A stretch of DNA of 64,000 nucleotides from Bordetella genomosp. 10 (lineage in GTDB: Bacteria > Pseudomonadota > Gammaproteobacteria > Burkholderiales > Burkholderiaceae_B), in assembly GCF_002261225.1 (NCBI RefSeq), contig NZ_NEVM01000002.1, positions 186,001 through 250,000 on the forward strand, read 5' to 3'. Under the pieces are notes generated by a model. The model worked only from the letters and a program-made list of their open reading frames with translations. It did no database searches and had not been told where the DNA came from. How positions within the stretch are numbered: position 1 is the stretch's first letter; each line of letters starts with the position of its first letter. Below, piece after piece: positions 17,529 through 27,139 of the stretch. The translations under genes were made by a program, and so were the position numbers.

Positions 17529-18530
17529 CTACTCGACGGTCACGTTTCCTTCCTTGACCAGCTTGGCGAACTTGCGGGTTTCCTCGGCGATGCGCTGGCC
17601 GAATTGCGCCGGCGTTTCGTTCATCGGTTCGGCGCCGGCGGCGGCCATGCGTTGCCGGAACGTCGGTCTGGAAGTGATCCCTTCGACCTCGCTGCTCAGG
17701 CGCGCCAGCACGGGCTGGGGCGTGGCCGCGGGCGCGAAGACGCCGAACCAGGTGCCGATGTCGAAACCCGCCAGGCCGGCCTGTTGCAGGGTCGGCACGT
17801 CGGGCAGCGCGTCGCTGCGCCGCGCGGTGGTCACGGCCAGGGCGCGCAGCTTGCCGGCCTTGATGTGGGGCAGCACCGTGGTGATGGTGTCGAAGGACAT
17901 CGCCACCTGGCCGCCGAGCAGGTCGGTGGTCAGGGGGCCGCTGCCTTTGTAGGGAACGTGCAGCAGCGGCGCGCCGGTGGCGGCCTGGAATTGCGTGCCG
18001 ATCAGGTGCTGGGCGGTGCCGTAGCCGTTCGAGCCGTAGGTCAGGCCGTGCGGGGCCTGCTTGGCCAGCTTCACCAGCTCCGCCACGTCGCGCGCCGGCG
18101 TATAGGCCGGGTTGACGGTCAGGACGTTGGGCACCATGGCGATGGGGGCGATCGGCGCCAGGTCCTTCTGGAAGTCGTAGCCCAGCGACTTGTAGACGCT
18201 GGTGGCGATGGTGTGGTGGACGGCACCCATCAGCAGGGTGTAGCCATCCGGTTTGGACTTGGCGACGTAGTCCGCCCCGATGGTGGCGCCCGCGCCGGGC
18301 CGGTTCTCGACGATGACGGGCTGTCCCAGCTTGCGGGACAATTCGTCGCCCAGGGCGCGCGCCAGCACGTCGGTGGTGCCGCCGGTCGGGAAGGGCACGA
18401 TCAGGGTGATGGGGTGCGTGGGCCAATCGGCCTGGCCGGCCGCGCCGGCCGCGCCGCCGGCCAGGCTTGCGCCCAGCAGGGCGACGGCGCAGGTCCGCCG
18501 GAACAGGGATAGGGGTAGGGACAGGCGCAT
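17529..18530 (-). CDS. Bug-family periplasmic solute receptor (TctC type)
   Basis: 333 aa periplasmic receptor of the tripartite tricarboxylate transporter family. A signal peptide (cleavage near AAGAAGQA) precedes the family pattern WPTHPITLIVPFPTGGTTDV, then RPGAGATIGADYVAKSKPDG, YGSNGYGTAQHL and VPYKGSGPL. No TctA/TctB membrane genes are nearby. It is about 100 nt downstream of the D-malate/tartrate dehydrogenase-like gene on the same strand, so it may bind a hydroxy-dicarboxylate for that enzyme; this is inference from position only. Confidence 0.9.
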   Translation of the reverse strand: MRLSLPLSLFRRTCAVALLGASLAGGAAGAAGQADWPTHPITLIVPFPTGGTTDVLARALGDELSRKLGQPVIVENRPGAGATIGADYVAKSKPDGYTLLMGAVHHTIATSVYKSLGYDFQKDLAPIAPIAMVPNVLTVNPAYTPARDVAELVKLAKQAPHGLTYGSNGYGTAQHLIGTQFQAATGAPLLHVPYKGSGPLTTDLLGGQVAMSFDTITTVLPHIKAGKLRALAVTTARRSDALPDVPTLQQAGLAGFDIGTWFGVFAPAATPQPVLARLSSEVEGITSRPTFRQRMAAAGAEPMNETPAQFGQRIAEETRKFAKLVKEGNVTVE

Positions 18531-18598
18531 CGGGGTCTCCTCGTTATCGTTATCCGGCGTCCGATGCGGGACGCCGGGGGTTCGGCTGGTTCTGGCCG

Positions 18599-18631
18599 CT
18601 TTGGTCCGGCTTTGGTCCGGTTTTCGTCCGG
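18599..18631 (+). repeat. Three 11-bp tandem repeats downstream of the dehydrogenase gene
   Basis: CTTTGGTCCGG, CTTTGGTCCGG and TTTTCGTCCGG in tandem, in the gap between the dehydrogenase stop (18636) and the Bug receptor start. Confidence 0.82.
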
Positions 18632-18635
18632 TTCT

Positions 18636-19724
18636 TCAGGCGGCGCGCGCGGCGTCGTTTTGCGCCAGGTGCGCGCAGACGGCGCGGGTGACGTCGTCGG
18701 TGCCGGCCTGGCCGCCGAGGTCGCGGGTGTGCAGGGCGGGGTTGGCGGTGACGGCCTCGATGGCGGCCATGACGCGGCGCGCGGCGGCGGTCTCGCCCAG
18801 GTGTTCCAGCAGCATGACCACCGACCAGAACGTGCCCACGGGATTGGCCCAGCCCTTGCCCATGATGTCGAAGGCCGAGCCGTGGATGGGCTCGAACATG
18901 GAGGGATAGCGCCGTTCCGGGTCGATGTTGCCGGTGGGCGCGATGCCCAGGCTGCCGGCCAGCGCCGCCGCCAGGTCGCTGAGGATGTCGGCGTGCAGGT
19001 TGGTGGCCACGATGGTGTCCAGGGTGCGCGGGCGGTTGACCATGCGCGCCGTGGCGGCGTCGACCAGTTCCTTGTCCCAGGCGACGTCGGGGAATTCGCG
19101 CGCGACCTGCGCGGCGACTTCGTCCCACATCACCATGGCGTGGCGCTGGGCGTTGGACTTGGTGATCACCGTCAACTGCTTGCGCGGCCGCGATTGCGCC
19201 AGGCGGAAGGCGAAGCGCAGGATGCGTTCGACGCCGACCCGCGTCATGATGGAAACGTCGGTGGCGGCTTCGATGGGATGGCCCTGGTGGACGCGGCCCC
19301 CCACGCCCGAATACTCGCCTTCGGAGTTCTCGCGCACGATGACCCAGTCCAGGTCCTCCGGCGCGCAGCGCTTCAAGGGACCGTCGATGCCCGGCAGGAT
19401 GCGGGTGGGACGCACGTTGGCGTATTGGTCCAGGCCCTGGCAGATTTTCAGGCGCAGGCCCCACAGGGTGACGTGGTCCGGGATATCGGCGTCGCCCGCC
19501 GAGCCGAACAGGATGGCGTCCTTGCCGCGCAGGGCGTCCAGGCCGTCTTCCGGCATCATCACGCCATGCTTGCGATAGTAGTCGCCGCCCCAGTCGAAAT
19601 CCTCGAATTCGAAGCGCAGGCCGCCCTGCGTGGCGGCCACCGCCTCCATGACGATGCGCCCGGCGGGCACGACTTCCTTGCCGATGCCGTCGCCGGGGAT
19701 GGTGGCGATCTTGTACGTCTTCAT
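18636..19724 (-). CDS. D-malate / tartrate dehydrogenase-like decarboxylating enzyme
   Basis: 362 aa member of the isocitrate/isopropylmalate dehydrogenase family; likely oxidises D-malate (or tartrate/isopropylmalate) to an oxo acid with NAD. Start motif KTYKIATIPGDGIGKEVVPAG, substrate block VIVRENSEGEYSGVGGRVHQ typical of DmlA/TtuC, and the metal-site Asp residues in HADILSDLAAALAGSLG. ATG 19724 is chosen by this N-terminal match; the longer reading frame runs through the promoter. A divergent LysR gene, as with dmlR-dmlA in E. coli, supports the call. Confidence 0.85.
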   Translation of the reverse strand: MKTYKIATIPGDGIGKEVVPAGRIVMEAVAATQGGLRFEFEDFDWGGDYYRKHGVMMPEDGLDALRGKDAILFGSAGDADIPDHVTLWGLRLKICQGLDQYANVRPTRILPGIDGPLKRCAPEDLDWVIVRENSEGEYSGVGGRVHQGHPIEAATDVSIMTRVGVERILRFAFRLAQSRPRKQLTVITKSNAQRHAMVMWDEVAAQVAREFPDVAWDKELVDAATARMVNRPRTLDTIVATNLHADILSDLAAALAGSLGIAPTGNIDPERRYPSMFEPIHGSAFDIMGKGWANPVGTFWSVVMLLEHLGETAAARRVMAAIEAVTANPALHTRDLGGQAGTDDVTRAVCAHLAQNDAARAA

Positions 19725-19810
19725 GTTCAGCTCCCGATGAATGACCGGCCTCGATTCTGTCGCGTGGACGGCGTTTACGGACGGGGCTAAAGTTGAACCA
19801 TCATTAACCT

Positions 19811-19851
19811 GAAGTTGACAATCTGAAGTCGACGATCCAAGTCGACGATCG
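19811..19851 (+). repeat. Three ~14-bp tandem repeats in the dehydrogenase-LysR intergenic region
   Basis: GAAGTTGACAATCT, GAAGTCGACGATCC and AAGTCGACGATCG follow in tandem and end 13 nt before the LysR start. The core GTCGAC is itself palindromic. As the only structured sequence in the divergent promoter it could hold LysR sites, but it also fits the general intergenic repeat pattern of this window. Confidence 0.8.
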
Positions 19852-19864
19852 TTCGGAGACATCC

Positions 19865-20815
19865 ATGAATCATGGCGCCGGAATCCAGCCCGCGGACCTG
19901 GGATTTTTCGTGGCGGTGGCGACGGCCGGCAGCCTCAGCGCGGCGGCGCGCGACCTGGGCATCACCACCGCCGCCGTGAGCAAGCGCCTGGCCCTGATGG
20001 AAAACCGGCTGGGCCTGCCCTTGCTGGTGCGGACCACGCGCCGCAGCGGCGTGACGCCCGAAGGCGAGGTGCTGCTGGAACGGTCGCGCGCCATCCTGGG
20101 CGAGATCGACGATCTGCGGCAGTTGCTGGGGCGGGCCAAGGACAGGCCGAGCGGCCTGCTGCGGGTCAACGCCACGCTGGGCTTCGGGCGCATGCACGTG
20201 GCGCCCGTCATCTCCGACTACAGCAAGCGCTACCCGGAAGTCGAGGTGCAGTTGCAGTTGTCGGCCGACCCGCCGGCCCTGGTGGACGACGCCTTCGACG
20301 TCTGCGTGCGTTTCGGCGCGCCGCCCGACGCGCGCTGCGTGGCCCGGTCGCTGGCGCCCAACCGGCGCCTGTTGTGCGCCTCGCCCAGGTATCTGCGCGA
20401 GCATGGCGTGCCGCAGACGCCGTCCGACCTGGCGCGGCACAACTGCATCGGCATCCGGCAGGGCAGCGACGCCTACGGCGTGTGGCGCCTGACGCCGGCG
20501 CGGCGCGCGCGCGCCAGGGCCGGCGGCGCCGCGCCGCGCGCGGAGACGGTGCGCGTGCGCGGCAATCTCACGACCAACGACGGGGAGATCGCCGTCAGTT
20601 GGGCCCTGGACGGGCACGGCATCGTCATGCGGGCGGAGTGGGACATCCAGCGCTACCTGGCCAGCGGCCGGCTGGTGCCGGTGCTGCCGAACTACGCCAC
20701 GCCGGAGGCGGATATCTATGCGGTGTACCACCCGCGGCACCAGATGGTGTCGCGGGTGCGCAGCTTCGTCGATTTCCTGGGCGAACGCTTTCGGGAGCTG
20801 GGGCGGCGCGGCTGA
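19865..20815 (+). CDS. LysR-family transcriptional regulator
   Basis: 316 aa. The N-terminal winged HTH (LGFFVAVATAGSLSAAARDLGITTAAVSKRL, seen in pieces) is followed by the effector-binding domain. It is divergently transcribed from the D-malate/tartrate dehydrogenase-like gene, 140 nt away, and is the obvious candidate regulator. A low-complexity R/A/G insert (about residues 216-230, ARRARARAGGAAPRAE) lies in the effector domain. A GC-rich stem-loop (20822-20846) follows the stop and may terminate transcription. Confidence 0.88.
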   Translation: MNHGAGIQPADLGFFVAVATAGSLSAAARDLGITTAAVSKRLALMENRLGLPLLVRTTRRSGVTPEGEVLLERSRAILGEIDDLRQLLGRAKDRPSGLLRVNATLGFGRMHVAPVISDYSKRYPEVEVQLQLSADPPALVDDAFDVCVRFGAPPDARCVARSLAPNRRLLCASPRYLREHGVPQTPSDLARHNCIGIRQGSDAYGVWRLTPARRARARAGGAAPRAETVRVRGNLTTNDGEIAVSWALDGHGIVMRAEWDIQRYLASGRLVPVLPNYATPEADIYAVYHPRHQMVSRVRSFVDFLGERFRELGRRG

Positions 20816-20911
20816 AGGAGGCCGGCGCCGCGCGCGCATGCGCCGGTTTCATGGGTGGCATGAACGTCCGCGGCGCATGAGCGGCAAGAGCCCGCGCGAG
20901 CCGGCGCGCGA

Positions 20912-22573
20912 TCAGGCCGGCACGGGCTCGGGCGGCTGCGATTCGCGTGCGATGCTGGCGGTGATGTCCCGCGCGGGCTGGAAGGAGTCCGCGCGCGCCA
21001 TGGCCCAGTTGACTTCGAAGACCTGGTGGCGAAACTTGCCTTCCAGCAATTCGCCCGGCGCCAGCTCGGGGAAGAGCGAGGACAGCAGGCGCACCTCGGA
21101 CGGCGAGATGCGGCGCGCGATGTGGTGCGGCCGCAGTTCGCTGGGGTGGGTGAGGCCGGCGGCGCCCAGCAGCTCGGCCAGGGCGTGCAGGGTGTTGTCG
21201 TGGAAGTTGGCGACGCGGCGCGCCTTGTCCGGCACCACCAGCGCGCGCTGGCGCAGGGGATCCTGGGTGGTCACGCCGGTGGGGCACTTGTCGGTGTGGC
21301 AGGCCTGCGCCTGGATGCAGCCGACCGCGAACATGAAGCCGCGCGCGGCATTGCACCAGTCGGCGCCCATGGCCATGGCGCGCGCCATGTCGAAGGCGGT
21401 GATGATCTTGCCCGACGCGCCGATGCGGATGCGTTCGCGCAGGTTGACGCCGACCAGCGTGTTGTGGACCAGGCGCAGCGCTTCCCGCAAGGGCGTGCCC
21501 ACGTGGTCGACGAATTCCACCGGCGCCGCGCCGGTGCCGCCCTCGGCGCCGTCGACCACGATGAAGTCGGGCGTGATCCCGGTTTCGAGCATGGCCTTGA
21601 CGATGGCGAACCATTCCCACGGATGGCCCACGCACATCTTGAATCCCACCGGCTTGCCCTCGGACAGCTCGCGCAGGCGGGCGACGAAATGCATCAGGCC
21701 GATGGGGCTGTCGAAGGCGCTGTGGCCGGCGGGCGAATTGCAGTCCTGGCCGACGGCCACGCCGCGCGCGGCGGCGATTTCCGGCGTGACCTTGGCGCCG
21801 GGCAGGATGCCGCCGTGGCCGGGCTTGGCGCCTTGCGACAGCTTGATTTCTATCATCTTCACCTGCGGCGTACAGGCATTGCGGACGAAGGCCTCGGGCG
21901 AGAAATGGCCTTGCTCGTCCCGGCAGCCGAAGTAGCCCGAGCCGATATTCCAGATCAGCGCGCCGCCCGGTTTGCGATGGTAGCTGCTGATGCCGCCTTC
22001 GCCGGTGTCGTGCGCGAAGTTGCCCAGGCGCGCGCCCTCGTTCAGGGCCAGGACGGCATTGGCGGACAGGGCGCCGAAGCTCATCGCGGAAATATTGAAG
22101 GCGGACAGCGAATAGGGCTGAGTGCAGTCCGGGCCGCCGACCGTGATGCGGAAGTCGCTGTCGGCCACGTGGGCTGGCGCCAGCGAATGGTTGATCCATT
22201 CGTAGCGGTCGTCGTAGACGTCTTTCTGCGTGCCGAAGGGGCGCTTGTCTATTTCCTTCTTCGCGCGCTGGTAGACGATGGAGCGCTGGGCGCGCGAGAA
22301 GGGCGCGGCCTGGGTGTCGTCTTCGAGGAAGTACTGGCGGATTTCCGGGCGGATGGCTTCGAAGAGGAAGCGCAGGTTGCCGAGGATGGGATAGTTGCGG
22401 CGGATCGCGTGGCGGGTCTGGATCAGGTCGTAGACGCCCAGGCAGAGCAGGGCCAGCAGGGGCGCCGCGGCCCACAGCCACCAGGCCGAGTCCGTGACGG
22501 ACAGGATTGCGGTGACGACGAAGCCGAGCGCCACCAGGGCCAGTGTCGAAAAGCGTATTGCCAACCAATGCAT
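20912..22573 (-). CDS. Membrane-anchored FMN-binding glutamate-synthase-family protein
   Basis: 553 aa. Two N-terminal membrane segments (LALVALGFVVTAIL; WWLWAAAPLLALLCLGVY) precede a GltB-like FMN/Fe-S synthase domain with GHGGILPGAKV, VVDGAEGGTGAAP and a 3Fe-4S cysteine pattern C-x5-C-x4-C in GCIQAQACHTDKCPTGV. The glutaminase domain of true glutamate synthase is missing, so ammonia would have to come from elsewhere or the reaction differs. ATG 22573 has GGAGATCC upstream. The physiological substrate of this stand-alone family is not established. Confidence 0.85.
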   Translation of the reverse strand: MHWLAIRFSTLALVALGFVVTAILSVTDSAWWLWAAAPLLALLCLGVYDLIQTRHAIRRNYPILGNLRFLFEAIRPEIRQYFLEDDTQAAPFSRAQRSIVYQRAKKEIDKRPFGTQKDVYDDRYEWINHSLAPAHVADSDFRITVGGPDCTQPYSLSAFNISAMSFGALSANAVLALNEGARLGNFAHDTGEGGISSYHRKPGGALIWNIGSGYFGCRDEQGHFSPEAFVRNACTPQVKMIEIKLSQGAKPGHGGILPGAKVTPEIAAARGVAVGQDCNSPAGHSAFDSPIGLMHFVARLRELSEGKPVGFKMCVGHPWEWFAIVKAMLETGITPDFIVVDGAEGGTGAAPVEFVDHVGTPLREALRLVHNTLVGVNLRERIRIGASGKIITAFDMARAMAMGADWCNAARGFMFAVGCIQAQACHTDKCPTGVTTQDPLRQRALVVPDKARRVANFHDNTLHALAELLGAAGLTHPSELRPHHIARRISPSEVRLLSSLFPELAPGELLEGKFRHQVFEVNWAMARADSFQPARDITASIARESQPPEPVPA

Positions 22574-22777
22574 AGGCGGATCTCCGGAACCCGGGCCGGC
22601 GCGCGGCCGTTCATGTGTCGCCGGCAACCATACCAGAAAGCAATGACGGGAAATACGGGGGGAGGCGGCGGTCTGTTTTCCCCGGACGGCGGGGATGTTC
22701 CTGTTTGCGCCGGGAGGGCAAGTGACCGCGTGGCAGGAGTGCCGCGGCCGGGAAGGCCGCGGCAAGGCGTGGGATGA

Positions 22778-24004
22778 TCAGCAGACCGTCGGCGCGGCGG
22801 ACTTTTCCACGTTCAGGCCGAACCACGGGCGCAGGTGCACGCCCAGGGCGCTGCCCGCGAAGGCGGCCGGCAGCCACAGCCAGGCGTGCAGGCTGCCCGA
22901 CACGATGCCGCTGAAGTACGCGCCGATGTTGCAGCCGTAGGCCATGCGGGCGCCGAAGCCCAGCAGGAGGCCGCCGACGATGGCGCCCAGCAGCGAACGC
23001 AGCGGCAGTTTCCACACGGGGGCGAACTTGCCCGCGACCGACGCGGCGGCCAATGCGCCCAGCATCAGGCCGATGTCCATGACGCTGGTGACGTCCATGC
23101 CCACCGGCGCGGCCAGGGCCTTTTGCTGCTTGACCCAGTAGGCCCAGCTACCGACGTCGACGCCGAAGGCGGCCACCGCCTTGGCGCCCCACAGCGCGAA
23201 GGCCGAGGTGATGCCCCAGGGGCGGCCGGAAAGCGCCAGGGTGGCGAAGTTCAACACGACCAGGGCGATGCCGCCCCACACCAGCGGCCAGGGGCCGCGC
23301 AGCAGGCTGGCGGGCCGCGCCGTGCGGCTGGCGAAGGACACCACGGCGCCGTGGCGGCGGCGTTCGAGGCGGGTGGCGATCCAGGCGATCAGGGCGAACA
23401 CCGCGAGGTTGGCCGCGATGGCGGGCAGGGGACCCCAGGCCAGCACCATGGACGTCGGCTTGATGGCGGGCAGGGCCGACCACCACGGGAAGAAGTAGGT
23501 CCCGAGGACCGAACCGATCACGAAGAACAGCAGCGTCACCACCATGCGGGTGTTGCCGCCGCCGACCGCGAACAGGGTGCCGGACGCGCAGCCGCCGCCC
23601 AGTTGCATGCCGATGCCGAACAGGAAGGCGCCCAGCAGCACCGAGACGCCGGCCGGCGAGACCAGGCCGACGACGGAATGGCCGAACAGCGTGCCCTGCG
23701 AGAGGACGGGGAAGAACAGCAGCACGCCGACGCCCAGCATCAGCATCTGCGCGCGCAGGCCGGCGGCGCGGCGGTCGGAGACGAAGACGCGCCAGGCCTG
23801 GGTGAAGCCGAAGGAGGCGTGATACAGCGTGACGCCGAGCAGCGCGCCGACGATCCAGAGCGCCGCCTGGCGCCAGCCGGCCAGGTCATTGAAGTAGAAA
23901 ACGCCGGCGAGCAGCAGCAGGAGGGAAAGCCAGAGCGGCGCGCGGTTCGTGCGCACGGGCGGGACGGCCGGGGCGAAATCCAGGGAGGAGGCGTTGGCGG
24001 ACAT
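22778..24004 (-). CDS. YeeE/YedE (TsuA-like) sulfur-compound transporter
   Basis: 408 aa inner-membrane protein with about nine or more helices in two halves. Each half has the family cysteine motif, GGGCASGTLFAVGGGN in the first and YGCNIGAYFSGI in the second, matching thiosulfate-uptake TsuA/YeeE. The family moves thiosulfate by relay through conserved Cys. The usual TusA-like partner is not adjacent. The gene is preceded by an AT-rich region with an inverted repeat (24116-24149). Confidence 0.87.
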   Translation of the reverse strand: MSANASSLDFAPAVPPVRTNRAPLWLSLLLLLAGVFYFNDLAGWRQAALWIVGALLGVTLYHASFGFTQAWRVFVSDRRAAGLRAQMLMLGVGVLLFFPVLSQGTLFGHSVVGLVSPAGVSVLLGAFLFGIGMQLGGGCASGTLFAVGGGNTRMVVTLLFFVIGSVLGTYFFPWWSALPAIKPTSMVLAWGPLPAIAANLAVFALIAWIATRLERRRHGAVVSFASRTARPASLLRGPWPLVWGGIALVVLNFATLALSGRPWGITSAFALWGAKAVAAFGVDVGSWAYWVKQQKALAAPVGMDVTSVMDIGLMLGALAAASVAGKFAPVWKLPLRSLLGAIVGGLLLGFGARMAYGCNIGAYFSGIVSGSLHAWLWLPAAFAGSALGVHLRPWFGLNVEKSAAPTVC

Positions 24005-24115
24005 GATGGGGGAAGTGGGGGAGTCGGCGGGAGGCGCGTCGGCGTGGACCTTCGCGCGGCGCCCGCATGAAACCGGGGGAGAAAACCGGCAATGTAGTGG
24101 GAATTCAAAATTAAT

Positions 24116-24149
24116 AAAAGAAATTGATAGTCATTTTTTAATTTCTTTT
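24116..24149. repeat. AT-rich inverted repeat AAAAGAAATT...AATTTCTTTT
   Basis: 10-bp arms at 24116-24125 and 24140-24149 with a 14-nt spacer, inside a roughly 60-nt AT-rich island between arsB-like and YeeE-like genes, both on the minus strand. It lies 110 nt upstream of the YeeE start, so it could be an operator or UP-type element, or a weak terminator of arsB transcription. Confidence 0.7.
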
Positions 24150-24252
24150 AGATATATAGATAGGCCGCCGTGTGCCGCGCCGCGGTTCGGGCCCTGTTCC
24201 GTGCCCTATGCCGTGCCGGCGGGGACGATGGCCGCCGCCCCGGCGTGGCCCT

Positions 24253-25530
24253 CTACGACAGCCGCCACGCCAGCGCGGCCAGGGTCGCCGCCAGCACGGG
24301 CAGGGTCAGCGCGATGCCGATACGGAAGTAATAGCCCCATCCGATGGCCAGGCCCTTGCGCGCCAGGACGTGCAGCCACAGCAGGGTCGCCAGGCTGCCG
24401 ATGGGCGTGATCTTGGGGCCGAGGTCGCTGCCGATGACGTTGGCGTAGATCATGGCATCCTTGACCGCCCCGCTGACGTGCGCGTCGGCGATGGACAAGG
24501 CGCCGACCAGCACGGCGGGCAGGTTGTTCATGACGGAGGACAGCAGGGCCGCCGCGCCGCCCGCGCCGAACGCGGCGCCCCACACGCCGCCCTGGGCGCA
24601 CCAGGCCAGGAAGCGCGCCAGGTACTCGGTCAGGCCGGCATTGCGCAGGCCGTAGACCACCAGGTACATGCCCAGCGAGAAGACGACGATGTTCCAGGGG
24701 GCATGCTTCATGATGCGGCGCGTGCCCACGATGTGCGAGCGTCCGGCCACCAGCAGCAGGCCCAGCGCGCCGGCGGCGGCGATCGCGCAGACCGGCACGC
24801 CCAGGGGCTCCAGCAGGAAGAAGCCGGCGAGCAACAGCGTCAGCACGATCCAGCCGGCCTTGAAGGTGAGGGGATCGCGGATGGCGCTGGCCGGGTCCGG
24901 CAGGTTGCCGTCCTCGTAGGTCTTGGGGATGTCGCGGCGGAATACCAGCAGCAGCATGCCCAGCGAGGCCGCCACCGCCATGAAATTGACCGGCACCATG
25001 ACGGCGGCATAGCGCTCGAAGCCGATGTGGAAGTAGTCCGCCGACACGATGTTCACGAGATTGGAGACGATCAGCGGCAGGCTGCCCGTGTCGGCGATGA
25101 AGCCGGCGGCCATCACGAAGGCCAGCATGGCCGGACGCGACAGGCCCAGCGCCAGCAGCATTTCCATGACGATGGGCGTGAGGATGAGGGCCGCGCCGTC
25201 GTTGGCGAACAGGGCGGTCACCGCCGCGCCGAGCAGCACGATCAGCGTGAACAGGCGCAGGCCGTGGCCGCGCCCCCAGCGCGCCACGTGCAGCGCGCAC
25301 CATTTGAAGAAGCCGGCCTCGTCCAGGATCAGGCTGGTGACGATGATGGCGATGAAGGTGGCGGTGGCGTTCCATACGATGCGCCAGACGGCGACCACGT
25401 CGGCCAGGTGCACCACGCCCAGCAGCAGCGCGACGATGGCGCCGGCGCTGGCGCTCCAGCCCACGCCCAGGCCGCGCGGCTGGATGACGACGAGCGCCAG
25501 GGTAGCGATGAAGATGGCGAGGGCGAGCAT
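24253..25530 (-). CDS. arsB: ArsB-type arsenite/anion permease
   Basis: 425 aa, about 11-12 membrane helices, close to the 429 aa of ArsB. Blocks characteristic of the ArsB/NhaD ion-transporter family are present: [51 protein letters not shown] and [20 protein letters not shown]. It would expel arsenite or antimonite. No arsR, arsC or arsA lies beside it; the next gene upstream is an AEC transporter 62 nt away. ATG 25530 starts at the first helix; the longer reading frame is noise. Confidence 0.9.
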   Translation of the reverse strand: MLALAIFIATLALVVIQPRGLGVGWSASAGAIVALLLGVVHLADVVAVWRIVWNATATFIAIIVTSLILDEAGFFKWCALHVARWGRGHGLRLFTLIVLLGAAVTALFANDGAALILTPIVMEMLLALGLSRPAMLAFVMAAGFIADTGSLPLIVSNLVNIVSADYFHIGFERYAAVMVPVNFMAVAASLGMLLLVFRRDIPKTYEDGNLPDPASAIRDPLTFKAGWIVLTLLLAGFFLLEPLGVPVCAIAAAGALGLLLVAGRSHIVGTRRIMKHAPWNIVVFSLGMYLVVYGLRNAGLTEYLARFLAWCAQGGVWGAAFGAGGAAALLSSVMNNLPAVLVGALSIADAHVSGAVKDAMIYANVIGSDLGPKITPIGSLATLLWLHVLARKGLAIGWGYYFRIGIALTLPVLAATLAALAWRLS

Positions 25531-25567
25531 GGGGTGTGGGTGGGGGGCGAGGGAAAAGGAAAGGCGC

Positions 25568-25593
25568 GAAAGACGTGAAGACGTGAAAGACGT
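25568..25593 (+). repeat. Three 8-9 bp tandem repeats at the AEC transporter 3' end
   Basis: GAAAGACGT, GAAGACGT and GAAAGACGT in tandem, abutting the AEC gene stop codon (25593-25595). Confidence 0.8.
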
Positions 25594-26543
25594 TATGGCC
25601 GCAGCATGCCCTGATGCTGGATCAGCGCGATCAGCAGGGAAATCGTCAGCACCGAAATGACCGTGGACACCAGGATGGCGCGCGACGCCGCCTGCGCGTC
25701 GCGGCGGTACATCTGCGCCAGCATGAAGGGACCGGTGCCGATCGGCAGGGCGCCCATGAGTATGGCCGTCCACGCCCAGACGGGCGGCATGTCGAAGACG
25801 TACAGGACCAGGACGGCCGTCACCACGGGCTGCACGGCGAGCTTGGCGAACACGATGCGCGCCACCGTCGCCGGCGCCCCGCCCGCGCCGGCCTGCGCCA
25901 GGAACAGGCCGATGGCGACCAGCGCGCAAGGGCTGGCGGCGTTGCCCAGGAGCACGATGAAGCGGTCCGCCGCCTGCGGCAGTTGCAGGCCGGTGAAGCT
26001 CCAGGCCAGCCCCAGCACCGGCGCGATGAGCAGCGGATTGCGCAGGAGGGCGCGGCCGGTCTTCAGGACGGTGCGCAGCGGGTGCTGGCCCTGGTGCTGG
26101 TCGAATTCGATGAGGGTGATGGTGACGCCGAACAGGACGCAGGCCGTCATCAGCACGGCGATGATGGCGGGCGCCAGGCTCTCGGGGCCCAGCACGACCA
26201 GGCAGAGGGGAATGCCCATGAAGCCGGAATTGGCGTAGGCATTGGCCAGGGCCTCGATGGCCACGTCGGTGCGGCGCGCGTCGCGCGGGCGCTTCACGCA
26301 AAAGGCGATGGCGAAGGGAACCACGATGCCGGCGATCACCGACAGCACGTAGCCGCCATGCGCCAATTGCTCGGGCTGCACTTGCGTCATGGCGTGAAAG
26401 AGCAGCGCGGGCAGCGCCAGGTAGATGACGAAGCGGTTGAGGACGTCGCCGCCGGCGGGGCCCAGGAGCTGCCGGCGCGCGGACAGCCAGCCCGCCAGGA
26501 TCAGTGCGAAGACGGGCAGGGTGGCATTGATGACGGCCAGCAT
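25593..26543 (-). CDS. AEC-family transporter (auxin efflux carrier / MdcF type)
   Basis: 316 aa inner-membrane protein with about ten helices in two halves of five. It begins [20 protein letters not shown] and contains [14 protein letters not shown] and [17 protein letters not shown], typical of the bacterial AEC/MdcF carriers that move dicarboxylates such as malonate or malate. ATG 26543 matches the family start. It precedes arsB on the same strand with a 62-nt gap and could be co-transcribed; a functional tie to arsenic is not evident. Confidence 0.88.
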   Translation of the reverse strand: MLAVINATLPVFALILAGWLSARRQLLGPAGGDVLNRFVIYLALPALLFHAMTQVQPEQLAHGGYVLSVIAGIVVPFAIAFCVKRPRDARRTDVAIEALANAYANSGFMGIPLCLVVLGPESLAPAIIAVLMTACVLFGVTITLIEFDQHQGQHPLRTVLKTGRALLRNPLLIAPVLGLAWSFTGLQLPQAADRFIVLLGNAASPCALVAIGLFLAQAGAGGAPATVARIVFAKLAVQPVVTAVLVLYVFDMPPVWAWTAILMGALPIGTGPFMLAQMYRRDAQAASRAILVSTVISVLTISLLIALIQHQGMLRP

Positions 26544-26689
26544 GGAATGTGTGTCGTGGGCGAAAGCTGCACATTCTACTTGCAGGGCGGCGGCGATGCG
26601 GGCCGCGCGCCCGGGACTTGGCTCGCGTCGCGCGGGCCTGTCAGAATGGCGCCTGACATCGACATAAATAAGCAAGGAAGGACGCGACC

Positions 26690-27124
26690 ATGAAGGAAAT
26701 CCCGCTACGCATCGAAATCGGCGACTGGGCCGGCCTCGCGCGCGATGCCTCGTCGGTGCGCCAGGCGGTCTTCGTGGAGGAGCAGGGCGTGCCGCCCGAG
26801 CTGGAGATGGACGACGAGGACGCGCGTTGCGTGCACGTCGTCGCCTATGGTCCGGACGACGCGCCGCTCGGCACGGGCCGCCTGCTGCCCGACGGCCATA
26901 TCGGCCGCATGGCCGTGCACAAGCGCGCCCGCGGCGCCGGTGTCGGCGGCGCCATTCTGGGCGCGTTGATCGAAATGGGGCGCGACGCCGGGCACGGGGA
27001 GCTGCTGCTCAACGCGCAGGTCCACGCCACCGGCTTCTACGAAGCGCAGGGCTTCGTCGCCTTCGGCGACACCTTCCAGGATGCCGGCATCCCTCACGTG
27101 GCCATGCGGTTGCGGCTGGTATAG
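26690..27124 (+). CDS. GNAT-family N-acetyltransferase (YjcF-like)
   Basis: 144 aa. The fold is recognised by VRQAVFVEEQGVPPELEMDD near the N-terminus, the acetyl-CoA loop RMAVHKRARGAGVGGAIL (R-x-x-G-x-G) in the middle, and the FYEAQGFVAFGDTFQDAGIPH end. This arrangement is typical of the single-domain YjcF/ElaA group; substrate unknown. AAGGAAGGA precedes the ATG. A copy of the 89-nt terminator-like repeat follows 16 nt after the stop. Confidence 0.88.
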   Translation: MKEIPLRIEIGDWAGLARDASSVRQAVFVEEQGVPPELEMDDEDARCVHVVAYGPDDAPLGTGRLLPDGHIGRMAVHKRARGAGVGGAILGALIEMGRDAGHGELLLNAQVHATGFYEAQGFVAFGDTFQDAGIPHVAMRLRLV

Positions 27125-27139
27125 CGGCGGCGTTCGCCA

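Noticed and set aside
24253..26574. 773-aa frame covering both the ArsB-like gene and the AEC region
   Set aside because: Only the ArsB part has helices and family motifs; the N-terminal part is the AEC gene read out of frame.
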